A model generated the notes under the pieces. That model had not been told where the DNA came from. It made no database searches and saw only the letters and a program-made list of their open reading frames with translations. The position numbers were made by a program, and so were the translations under genes. From contig CALCOP010000080.1 in the NCBI GenBank assembly GCA_937897365.1, positions 1 to 11,334 of the forward strand: DNA of 11,334 bases, given 5' to 3'. Of this stretch, positions 1-7,800 are shown in pieces. This DNA comes from an uncultured euryarchaeote. GTDB taxonomy: Archaea; Thermoplasmatota; Poseidoniia; Poseidoniales; Poseidoniaceae. Within the stretch, counting starts at the first letter, position 1. Each line of letters begins with the position of its first letter.

Positions 1-396
1 GTTGTGCATATCAATGCGAATCGACATTCCATCGCTTTTGATATGACTTAATACCCTCCAGTTTCCTTGTCCTTCATTGAATTGGTGCAAATTTTCGCGT
101 GCGTGGGTGAGTGGTTGCTTACCGAGAAATACGGGGCGCCTGCGACGAGCTAAAAACGGACCCAGTAGAATTGAGCCAAACATGGGTGGTATACACATCA
201 ACGAGACGAGTCTTTTCAATTCGCCAGGGTCAGTGAGAACCGATATTACAGCCAGACTAAAGCCGAGATAGAGGCCCATAAAGGCCCCTGCTTGAAGTCC
301 AGTCACCAGCCCGACTGGCTCACTTTCTTTGAGGCTCATGTTCACTCTAAGTTGGTTCTCTTCATCAATTCTCGCTTTTGGTAAGCGAACCTTCAT
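1..396 (-). CDS. Small membrane protein, partial (3' end beyond left edge)
   Basis: I do not recognise this protein. The frame is open from the left edge to an ATG at 396 (132 codons) with no stop; a second in-frame ATG lies at 339. From the 339 start the product begins MSLKESEPVGLVTG. It has a hydrophobic segment at about residues 9-31, a second at about 40-60 (around the IPPMFGSILLGPFLA stretch), then a basic RRRR cluster and a soluble region that runs off the window. This suggests a two-helix membrane protein with a cytoplasmic C-terminal part. The 396 start adds a basic, charged N-terminus (MKVRLPKARIDEE) and puts the gene only 24 bases from its divergent neighbour at 421. The 339 start leaves an 81-bp intergenic region holding a repeat and dyad arrangement. 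Neither start has a clear Shine-Dalgarno. The gene is well supported as coding by its composition; its function is unknown. Confidence 0.6.
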   Translation of the reverse strand, partial: MKVRLPKARIDEENQLRVNMSLKESEPVGLVTGLQAGAFMGLYLGFSLAVISVLTDPGELKRLVSLMCIPPMFGSILLGPFLARRRRPVFLGKQPLTHARENLHQFNEGQGNWRVLSHIKSDGMSIRIDMHN

Positions 397-401
397 CAAT
401 T
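361..401. repeat. Direct repeat flanking a small dyad in the divergent start region
   Basis: The 10-mer TTCATCAATT occurs at 361-370 and again at 392-401, 31 bp start to start, close to three helical turns. Between the copies is an inverted repeat, TCGCTT (372-377) and AAGCGA (383-388), with a 5-nt loop. If the left gene starts at 339, the whole unit lies in the divergent intergenic region and could be an operator. If it starts at 396, the unit is mostly coding. The repeats are seen directly; a regulatory role is inference. Confidence 0.4.
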
Positions 402-420
402 GGCTTATCTTACCTGTAGC

Positions 421-1185
421 ATGGAGAAGAACGGCCTTGCCGACCGCCGTCGAGAGCGGAAGGTTGGATTTTGGATATTTGGAGTCAGTGGATTCTTCTT
501 TGTCTCTTTTTTCCTTGTCCCTTTCTTATTACCTACTGGGAGTGTTCCTGACCTGGATGCTCGAGCGAATGCATGGGACTACGCAACAAAAGACGGCGCT
601 TTTTCAGGCGGTAATACTCCAGATTCATTGCTCCACGAACATGAGGATGGTACGATCCATATCCATGAACCGTTTGCGTGGACTGAACTCGATCCTTACA
701 GCGGTTTCATCTACATGTTTGGAGATCTTAACTGCCACAATAAACACGAGCGTAGCTGGCAAATCAATGAGAATCAAATGCCGGTGTGCACTCGCGATGT
801 AGGCATTTTCTTCGGTCTGGCAGTTGGCGGTTTTGTATTCTCTCGATACGGCCATAACCGATGGACAATCAAGGATTCATGCCTTTCACTGCTTCCCGAC
901 AAATGGCTTGAAACAATCTATAGAAAGAATTACAGAACTATTGCTTGGTTGGGTTTGGGAACACTTCTTTGTCTTCCGATGTTGGTGGACGGATTCACAC
1001 AACTCCTTACTGGATATGAATCAAATAACCTCATGCGTCCATTGACAGGTACTCCTTTCGGTATCGGTATTGCAATTCTAACTGGAGCAGCATTTTCAGC
1101 ACGACCTCAGTTCTTTAAAAATGCAAGTCATGTCGTTTTGCCCGCAAACGCCCGGTTTGAACTTCAAGACGACCAAGAAGAGTGA
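421..1185 (+). CDS. DUF2085-like integral membrane protein
   Basis: Predicted membrane protein of 254 residues resembling the DUF2085 family, whose biochemical role is unknown. The sequence shows a hydrophobic helix at about residues 15-38, an extracytoplasmic stretch rich in His and acidic residues (about 40-100), then the family-like core: C105-H106, R111-S112, NQMPVC (118-123), R125-D126 and GIFFG, followed by helices near 127-141, 172-190 and 211-226. The late DGFTQL (190-195) and SNN..R..TG (201-210) motifs also match my memory of the family. ATG 421 is chosen because the frame upstream offers only a TTG at 400. No obvious Shine-Dalgarno precedes it, which fits a leaderless or short-leader archaeal message. 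The N-terminal extension with HEHEDGTIHIHE is longer than in typical short bacterial members and could bind metal, but that is speculation. The gene ends directly against the convergent kinase gene. Confidence 0.75.
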   Translation: MEKNGLADRRRERKVGFWIFGVSGFFFVSFFLVPFLLPTGSVPDLDARANAWDYATKDGAFSGGNTPDSLLHEHEDGTIHIHEPFAWTELDPYSGFIYMFGDLNCHNKHERSWQINENQMPVCTRDVGIFFGLAVGGFVFSRYGHNRWTIKDSCLSLLPDKWLETIYRKNYRTIAWLGLGTLLCLPMLVDGFTQLLTGYESNNLMRPLTGTPFGIGIAILTGAAFSARPQFFKNASHVVLPANARFELQDDQEE

Positions 1186-1188
1186 TCA
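1183..1188. other. Abutting convergent stop codons in a TGATCA palindrome
   Basis: The TGA of the plus-strand DUF2085-like gene (1183-1185) and the TGA of the minus-strand kinase gene (1188-1186) touch with no base between them. Together they form the palindrome TGATCA. There is no room for an intergenic terminator, so each transcript must run antisense into the other gene before it ends. Confidence 0.9.
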
Positions 1189-2544
1189 GTTTTGAGGGGG
1201 TGGCGTTTCCCACCACGCCAATAATTCGTCGATCGTTGTAGGGACCGGGCACATCTCATGTCCACTGCTCAGCATTTCCAGTCGCTTGCAGATGTATTCG
1301 ACGGCTTTGCGAATGCGTGGGCGTGGTTGTTTTCCATCAATTGGAATGAGAATTGAACGTAATGCAGTCGTCCAATCGCCATCGGGATTTGCCCTTCTCC
1401 ATGAAGCGATTTGTGCTCGTAGTGGCCACATGGCGAGTGCAAGACGGCCGTATCCAAGTCGACTATCTCTCAGTTTGAACACTTGAGCTTCAGCAAATGG
1501 CACATGTGATTGTTGTTTGTGAATCCATCGCGTTTTTTCAAGCCATTTAATCAGTCTCTGCGTGTGACGTTGCGTTACCATTCTGTGAGGTCCAAAGGCT
1601 TTGTGTAATCGAGGAACTTCACTTGAACCTACGATGAGTGAAAGCGTTCCCAATACTGACCAGCATGAATGGGCATGGGGTGTAGCAGGGACATCATTCG
1701 GCCCTGCATTTTCTGAATCCCATTTGGATTCAGCAAACTCCATCCATTGGGCTGGAGAGCGGCCAGATAACCAACCAATATGAATCGCAGTTCTTTCTTG
1801 AGGTGCACCTGGAAGCCGTTGCTGTTTTTTGACATCCGTCACGAGAGTACGGAGTAAGTAGCGGTCCACTTCATCTGCTACAACATTCAACGGCGCAGGT
1901 TTTCGATTGAAAAAAGTACGAAGTTCGGCTCGAAGTTTTTTCTTCAGTTCGTCTAAGCCCCCTTCGTTCAAAATTGGGCCAACAACACAACACTTGTCGA
2001 AAGGTGCGGGTGCGCTGACTTCTCCAGAAAGTAGGTCGATGAATCCTTTACGAATGGTCTTTTGAATTTCCGCAGTCTCAAAGTATTCTTGTTTTTCACT
2101 GTTCATGCGTAAAGTGCCAGACTGAATACGCTTCATCGCTTTCTCCGGGTCGCAATCAATCCACAACACCAGATCTGGAATCATCGCCGCTGCGTTCATT
2201 TTCGCGACGTGTTCTACACCGAGATTTCCAACAATACCCTGGTAAATCAAGGAAGAATGTATGTTTCTATCTGAAATTACGATATGCCCTTTTTGCAATA
2301 ATGGCCTTATCCATGTATGTGAGTGATCTAAGCGATCTGCGGCAAATAATCCTGCTTCTTCAAGCGGTGTTTTATTTCCTAATTTGACAGATGTAAGCGC
2401 TAACTTACCAAGTTCACTGTAGCGCCTCGGTTCATGTGTGGCGTGAACTTCCGGGAAGGGGTATTCAGCTGCCAATTCCAACAGAATCCGAGCAGCCTCT
2501 CCTTTGCCGGAACCGTCTCCCCCCTCAACTGTAATGAGGTACAT
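1186..2544 (-). CDS. tmk: Thymidylate kinase with long C-terminal extension
   Basis: The N-terminal half is a dTMP kinase, which converts dTMP plus ATP to dTDP plus ADP in the cytoplasmic dTTP pathway. Visible motifs are the P-loop GGDGSGKG (residues 8-15), HEPRR (37-41) in the place of the usual REPGG, GLFAADRLDH (65-74), D92-R93 with S97-S98, and YQG (101-103). The kinase part ends near residue 215, which matches the family's usual length of about 200-215. Residues ~218-452 are an extra region I do not recognise. It is Trp- and Arg-rich and probably mostly helical, with a basic stretch at 319-345 that could be a helix-turn-helix or winged-helix unit. The residue after the P-loop lysine is Gly, and the next is Glu. 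The ATG at 2544 follows directly on the stop codon of the upstream membrane-protein gene, implying one transcript and translational coupling. The kinase assignment is firm; the extension's role is unknown. Confidence 0.88.
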   Translation of the reverse strand: MYLITVEGGDGSGKGEAARILLELAAEYPFPEVHATHEPRRYSELGKLALTSVKLGNKTPLEEAGLFAADRLDHSHTWIRPLLQKGHIVISDRNIHSSLIYQGIVGNLGVEHVAKMNAAAMIPDLVLWIDCDPEKAMKRIQSGTLRMNSEKQEYFETAEIQKTIRKGFIDLLSGEVSAPAPFDKCCVVGPILNEGGLDELKKKLRAELRTFFNRKPAPLNVVADEVDRYLLRTLVTDVKKQQRLPGAPQERTAIHIGWLSGRSPAQWMEFAESKWDSENAGPNDVPATPHAHSCWSVLGTLSLIVGSSEVPRLHKAFGPHRMVTQRHTQRLIKWLEKTRWIHKQQSHVPFAEAQVFKLRDSRLGYGRLALAMWPLRAQIASWRRANPDGDWTTALRSILIPIDGKQPRPRIRKAVEYICKRLEMLSSGHEMCPVPTTIDELLAWWETPPPQN

Positions 2545-3423
2545 TCAATCACCGCCAACATCGCTAAATTGGTCCTTTGAAATTACTAAGAAAATCATAC
2601 CTAAAAGAATCAAGAAGGGGCCAAAAAGAATCAATCCACGACTAAATAATGCAATTCCTGCTAAGTATTGCGTCCTTCGATAGTGCTTTGCACGGCGGAC
2701 TTCGACCGCTGCTTGAAAACCAACCAATGCGGTCAGAACAGTGAATACACCGACCGCAGTCGACAGCCCGACGGCTAATCCAAGATCCCATCCATCGTCT
2801 GATATCACGCCTTCTTCAACACGGATGCCCTCACCAGGGGTCATGGTAACCGGCTTGATTCCAGCTTCTTCAGGCATAAAATCCCGTTCAACAGTGATGT
2901 ATCCCTCCGCTTCAACATGTAATGTCATCACGGTTGACAGAATATTTTCAAATCGAAAGTAGCCGTTTTCATCCGTGGCCATTTCAGCAATAATTTCATC
3001 GGTATCAACATTGAGTAGCTGCACGGTAACATTTCCAATGCCGTTTCCCTCCTCTGCCTCTAATGCCAACCCAGTAACGTCGACCCGTTCTGCTCTTTCA
3101 AATAATGTGGATGAAAGTAAATCATCGGGATTCCCGTTGAGGATGAGTGCTCCTGATGCCATACCAAGAATACTGCCAATCAAAATAAGCGACGCCGCCA
3201 AGGTTAGAATTCTCGATTTGTCTGATTGGTCCAATTCATCGATTTTGGCTTGGAACCGAACCGTTGCTCTTTCAACTGCTTCATCCAATTCATGCGCTTC
3301 GACAACCAATTCTTCATCAGCGGCTTTTTGGCGCAGCGCTTTTTCATTTTCCGAATGTTCAAGTTTTGATTGAACACGAGCACGAAGGGCTACAAGGCGT
3401 TCATCCAATTCTTCTTCGGCCAT
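2545..3423 (-). CDS. Membrane protein with carboxypeptidase-regulatory-like domain
   Basis: No named homologue is recognised. The 292-residue product has a highly charged, probably coiled-coil cytoplasmic N-terminus (about 1-70, rich in Glu, Arg and Lys heptads), transmembrane helix 1 (~72-95), a β-sandwich segment (~113-195), and two more helices (~213-240 and ~254-282). The β segment has the carboxypeptidase-regulatory-like/CNA-B pattern: GNGIGNVTVQLLN, then ATDENGYFRFENI (149-161), then V.AEGY (169-175). Such domains are structural or binding modules, and this one should face outside. ATG 3423 is preferred over the in-frame GTG at 3432, because a strong GGAGGTG (3436-3430) lies 7 nt before 3423 and overlaps the GTG. 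The stop TGA at 2547-2545 touches the kinase ATG. A role as a surface or envelope anchor protein is possible but unproven. Confidence 0.75.
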   Translation of the reverse strand: MAEEELDERLVALRARVQSKLEHSENEKALRQKAADEELVVEAHELDEAVERATVRFQAKIDELDQSDKSRILTLAASLILIGSILGMASGALILNGNPDDLLSSTLFERAERVDVTGLALEAEEGNGIGNVTVQLLNVDTDEIIAEMATDENGYFRFENILSTVMTLHVEAEGYITVERDFMPEEAGIKPVTMTPGEGIRVEEGVISDDGWDLGLAVGLSTAVGVFTVLTALVGFQAAVEVRRAKHYRRTQYLAGIALFSRGLILFGPFLILLGMIFLVISKDQFSDVGGD

Positions 3424-3429
3424 CACTCC

Positions 3430-3436
3430 CACCTCC
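3430..3436 (-). promoter_or_regulatory. Shine-Dalgarno that fixes the start at 3423
   Basis: On the minus strand the sequence reads GGAGGTG, then GGAGTG, then ATG. The GGAGGT core is 7 nt from ATG 3423, an ideal distance. The alternative GTG start at 3432 lies inside the motif and cannot use it. Confidence 0.75.
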
Positions 3437-3460
3437 GCTTGTGTTAGGTCAATACATGCG

Positions 3461-3470
3461 CGGATAATAC
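3461..3470 (-). promoter_or_regulatory. Possible TATA element for the membrane protein-tmk operon
   Basis: On the minus strand the sequence reads GTATTATCCG. Initiation about 25 nt downstream would fall near 3441, giving a leader of about 18 nt that just includes the Shine-Dalgarno. The match to a canonical archaeal TATA box is moderate, and read-through from the M28 gene upstream is also possible. Confidence 0.4.
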
Positions 3471-3480
3471 CCTTCCCTTG

Positions 3481-3495
3481 TCTTGCCGCGCAAGA
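3481..3495. other. Short perfect hairpin after the M28 gene
   Basis: TCTTGC (3481-3486) and GCAAGA (3490-3495) form a perfect 6-bp inverted repeat with a 3-nt loop, just downstream of the M28 stop at 3501. No T-run follows on the minus strand, so it is not a classic terminator. It could mark the 3' end of the message or be chance. Confidence 0.3.
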
Positions 3496-3500
3496 TTTGG

Positions 3501-4718
3501 TTATGTGTTCTTACGAATAATCCCTCTCAGGAAGGCCGTGATAAGGAGTAGTGTTCCAATCGAAAGAGAAGCTATTAGCATCAATGCGGGGTAAGACTGT
3601 GCTTCAATTTCTTCATCGACTACAGTTTCATTTTCCGATGAATTCTGCGGCTCAGGAGCCTCTTCTTGACTGGAATTATGGGTGAGCCATGCCCCACTTC
3701 TCAAACCCAATTCGACCAATCTACCAACTGTTTCCAGAGATTCAGCACTTACTTTGTCGGGTGTATCTTCATGCGTATGCCAATACCCCTCAAATGCTTT
3801 CGCACCGGGGCCGAACCGTATGTCAATAAGATCGATTGCTCGAATCCCTATGTTGAGTGCGGGAACATGGTCGTCATAAACGCCGATTGAAGTATTTTTA
3901 TCGAAAATCTTTACACCGATTCCTCCATTGCAATCGGTTTTATTTTCAACCATGCCAAGTGCTTCAGCAAGTGGTGATATGGTGCTCCACAACGCACCAT
4001 TGCCCGGCCAAATGTGGGTCAGTTGTAAGTCAGCATCTCCAATCATGTCGAGCACGATGAAAGCAGCAGTTCGATTGATATCGTGCTGAGTTTGGTGTTC
4101 CGCCCATTTCTCTGCGCCGAAAAAGCGGTGAGGTGTATAATTTTGGTCTTCAGCATCTGTGAAGAGTAATTCGACCTCATATTGGAGTTCCATCGGTGGT
4201 ATAATTCGTGCCAGTTCCAGTAAAGCAGCAGCACCACTGGCGCCGTCATTGGCTCCAACGATTGGTTCATTGGTTCGATTCTCATCACTGTCGCGTTCTG
4301 CTACATTTCGTGTGTCATAATGTGCTACCAGAACAACTCGAGGAGTGTTGTTTTCGGCATTTGCTGGTTCTAAAACAGCCTCGATATTTGTGAAAGTTAG
4401 GTTGTCAACGGTGTATTCATGCATACTGACATCCCATAAAGTCAAATTTTCATCGACCGAGTTTCGGAACGTTTCAGATGCATTAGTCCCCGGAACACGC
4501 GGTCCAAGGCTGGTCTGCCAATGTACGGATTGGTTGGCTAAGGTGCCATTGAACTCGAGTTGTTCGACATAATCGCAGACTTCTACGGCTTTATACGGCG
4601 ATTCAACGGCATGAACAGGTTGAGAAAACGAGGTGCTGAGAGAGCAAATGAGCAAAGTTATGGCGAGTATGGCGAACCGTCTTGCGGTCCGAAAATCGCC
4701 CCCAATCTGCATGAGCAT
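3501..4718 (-). CDS. Membrane-anchored M28 / glutaminyl-cyclase-like zinc enzyme
   Basis: The 405-residue product is predicted to act outside the membrane. It has a signal peptide (basic TARR then a hydrophobic core, ~11-36), an M28-fold domain (~45-340), an acidic Asn/Ser/Glu-rich linker (~347-375) and a C-terminal anchor helix (~377-397) with a basic end (RGIIRKNT). Zinc/active-site motifs: AHYDTR (H133, D135), GANDGASG (D158), TDAED (E190-D191), VLDMIG (D224), DDH (282-284) and W313-H314. By hand comparison, the Trp-His pair, the DDH motif and the LDMIG Asp line up with glutaminyl-peptide cyclotransferases, and the ED pair resembles bacterial homologues. It could therefore be a cyclase making N-terminal pyroglutamate or an aminopeptidase; the sequence favours the cyclase-like branch. 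It carries 14 N-X-S/T sequons. ATG 4718 is preferred (28 nt from a TATA-like element); the ATG at 4712 is an alternative. It is divergent from the peptidase-PKD gene. Confidence 0.82.
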   Translation of the reverse strand: MLMQIGGDFRTARRFAILAITLLICSLSTSFSQPVHAVESPYKAVEVCDYVEQLEFNGTLANQSVHWQTSLGPRVPGTNASETFRNSVDENLTLWDVSMHEYTVDNLTFTNIEAVLEPANAENNTPRVVLVAHYDTRNVAERDSDENRTNEPIVGANDGASGAAALLELARIIPPMELQYEVELLFTDAEDQNYTPHRFFGAEKWAEHQTQHDINRTAAFIVLDMIGDADLQLTHIWPGNGALWSTISPLAEALGMVENKTDCNGGIGVKIFDKNTSIGVYDDHVPALNIGIRAIDLIDIRFGPGAKAFEGYWHTHEDTPDKVSAESLETVGRLVELGLRSGAWLTHNSSQEEAPEPQNSSENETVVDEEIEAQSYPALMLIASLSIGTLLLITAFLRGIIRKNT

Positions 4719-4742
4719 GTATGAAGCCTCATAGACCCACTC

Positions 4743-4749
4743 TTAAATA
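4743..4749. promoter_or_regulatory. Shared TATA-like element between divergent surface-enzyme genes
   Basis: TTAAATA on the plus strand reads TATTTAA on the minus strand, so it can resemble an archaeal TATA box in both directions. Its centre is 28 nt from the minus-strand ATG at 4718, implying a nearly leaderless M28 message. On the plus strand, initiation near 4771 would leave a leader of about 35 nt with a Shine-Dalgarno. It is the best TATA candidate in the 87-bp intergenic region 4719-4805. Actual start sites are not known. Confidence 0.5.
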
Positions 4750-4793
4750 CCTCATTTCAAGTCGTGTAGATGTTAGCAGTCTTGCGAATAAAT

Positions 4794-4799
4794 GAGGTG
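4794..4799 (+). promoter_or_regulatory. Shine-Dalgarno of the peptidase-PKD gene
   Basis: GAGGTG sits 6 nt upstream of the ATG at 4806. It supports this start and a leadered message in this direction. Confidence 0.65.
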
Positions 4800-4805
4800 C
4801 ACTAA

Positions 4806-7800
4806 ATGTCGGAACTACGCTCTAATACCGCCTTGCTTTTGGTGACACTACTTTTTGTCTCTGGAATCTCTCCTCTTCTGCTTACTGCAGGGGCTGATTC
4901 AGAGGGTGTGGATGAGGTGCTGCCTTACAGTGCAGGTGGTGTTGTCATCGGAGATATCGCAGATTTTGATGTTGATATGGGTCATCAATATTTGATGATC
5001 GAAGAAGAACAACCTGTAGTTTCTGCGTTCTCCTTCCTCAAAAAAGAGTGGATCGATGCAGGCCGTCCAGGTGTTGAAGACATGGCGTACGAGCCTCAAA
5101 CCTCCGCTCGCTCATCTGGCAGGGCTTGTAATCCACACGTGGTCAATGACCAACTGACCGTTCCGACTTCAGGTGGTTCTGTTGACACTTATGTTGCTAA
5201 AACGACCACAACTGTAGCATTCCTCGTTCAATCGGGGCGAACATTGAGCTCTACAGTTTTGAATAATCTTGCATCTTCTTGGGATCAAACCATTTATCCC
5301 ACTATGACGACTTACTACGGAAAGGACTACCAAGACGGAAGAGGTCTTGCACCACCGGATGTTGACAATAACTGCCAAGTTCAAATTGTCATTTACGACA
5401 TTGATGGCGCTTTCAACATCGGTGGATATTTCGCCCCATCGATGTCGAACTCTCGAGAAGCTGTTTTTGTCGATTACGCTGATATTACGCTGAGCTGGGG
5501 TAAGTCGATTCTTGCTCACGAACTCGAACATTTGCTGCACAACGCACAGGACCCTTATGAAAATCTCTGGATTGATGAGGGTAATGCGGATGTTGCTATC
5601 TATCTGTGCTTTGGTGCCGATTCTACCCTCGTAAGTCACCTGAATCAATGGACTCAAGCATCAGAACTTTCAGTACGCTGGTGGAACCAACGCTTTGCTG
5701 ATTATGGAGCCGGATTCATCTTCACAATGTATTTGGCAGATCATCTCGGCGGCGGTCCTGCTGTGCGTCAATTGGTTCAAGATTCAGCAACAGGAGGTTT
5801 GGGTGTTGAGAACTTAGCACGCTCTCCTGTCAGCGGCCAAAGCGGTATGCTCGGTCGCACAATGGGGGAGATTTTTGCGAACTTTTCGATTGCCGCAGTC
5901 TTGGATTCTTCTCAAGGAATCTATGGGTTTTCGAACCTTGATTTGACTTCGACGTGTTCCTCTGGCTCCTTTTGTCGCGTTCAACCGGCAGATACGAACA
6001 GCAACTGGGCAGGTCCATGGACTTCAACAGGACATTCCGTTGAAGGCTGGGGAATTCGTGCATTCAAATTTACTCCAGGAGCATCATCTCCTGCACCACT
6101 CACCATGCGTCTAACTGCTGACGTCAGCCAATTTGATGGTGTTGTCGTGTCCCGAGCAACAGCCGATGGCTTGTGGACTGCAACTGATTTGGATTTCCAA
6201 AACAACGTCGCTACTGCACTTATCCCTGGCTTTGGAAATTTGACCGATGAAGTTTGGGCCATCACATGGTATGCAAGTACGGTTGCAGACTGCGATTACA
6301 CTTCCTGTGGGCCTTCCTATCCTCAAGGCACCGTCGATATCGAAGCGGCCCGAATTACTTCTCCAGCCACATTGACGCTCAACACGACTGAACTGAGCGA
6401 CCGTGATGGAGATGGATCGCCTGATACAGTTCGAATCAATTACGAAGTTTTCTCAAATGCGTTCTTTGAAGACCTTGATGTAACAACCAAGGTGCTCGAT
6501 AACAGTGGAAATGTTGTCGATACACAGACCAAGAGAGTATCTGCTGGTGGCGGCGTTGCTGCTGAAGAAAGCATTTGGTTCACTGCTCCATATGACTCAC
6601 AATTCACCTTCCAAATGGAAATGGAAGACATGATTGGGACGACAGTGGACACGCTTACTTCCTCGCCACAGATCATCAATAACATGAAGCCAACCGCGAA
6701 TGGAACACTCACTCCGAATGAGTCTCAAACATGGGAAAATATTCAATTTAACGGAGATGGATTTGATGCATGGGGCCTCTCGTTTGACAACAACTCTTTG
6801 CCGTATCTCGATGCGCCTGTAGCCTATGCTTGGGACTTCGGAGATTCAACGACTTCTGGATTGAAATCCCCGTTCCGTTCATACCAAACAACTGGAATGT
6901 ACAACGCTACACTCCGTGTTCAAGACCAAGGGGGTTCATGGTCTGAATCTGACATTCTTGAATTGAATATCACCGATTCTTCGCCTCCGATTCCTTTGAT
7001 TACTGTGAATGGTGTTGTTATTGACGAAGAGATTTCAATTCTCACCAATCAGATGATTTTGTTTTCAGCCTCTCTCACCGTAGATAATGTTCCAACGCAA
7101 AGCTTGTCCTTCCAATGGAATTGGGGTGATGGAGATACTGAAGGTGGAATTGGAATGTTTGAAGCGGCTCATGAGTGGGGCGAGATTGACAGCATCAATG
7201 AAACATATAATTTGACGCTCACCGTTTCAGACGGCAATAATGTAGGTGTCAAAAATATCTTGGTTTATGTGAACAACCGTATACCTTACCAAATTTTCTC
7301 GGACACGCTATCAACTGATACATACACTTCGATCGTGATGCCAGATGTCTTCAAGGATTCAGACGGAAGTCTTGTTTCACATGCATGGTTTTTCCCTGAA
7401 GGAGTGAATCTTGACGGCGGCGTTACCGACCGTGATGATGAGTTTACACTGACGAGTTCAAACGATCCCAACCCCATGCCTTCATGGGACACACCGGGTT
7501 TGAAAACGGCTGAATTAACCGTCATGGATGATGACGGCAGTACCGCCACTGCTGTGTTATCAGTGTTGGTTAAGAACCAAATTCCAGTTGCTGACTTTAT
7601 TGTCAAAACCACCACATCAGGGACTTCAATCATTGACTTCCGTGTCGAAGACGGTGAGGTCGAAACGCCTTACACTTTTGATGGACGCGACTCCTTTGAC
7701 CCCGATGGGACAGTCGGTGATTCCAGTGATTTGACATACAACTGGAGTTTCTCAGACGATGGCACATTTGTAGAGAGTCCGCAAGTTACACATACGTTCT

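Noticed and set aside
329..802. Overlapping plus-strand frame of 157 codons
   Set aside because: It overlaps the DUF2085-like gene in another frame and lacks its motifs; the DUF2085 frame has conserved residues and plausible helices.
5169..5657. Long open frame of 162 codons on the minus strand
   Set aside because: It lies wholly inside the peptidase-PKD gene, whose motifs and domains are clear; the antisense product has no recognisable pattern.
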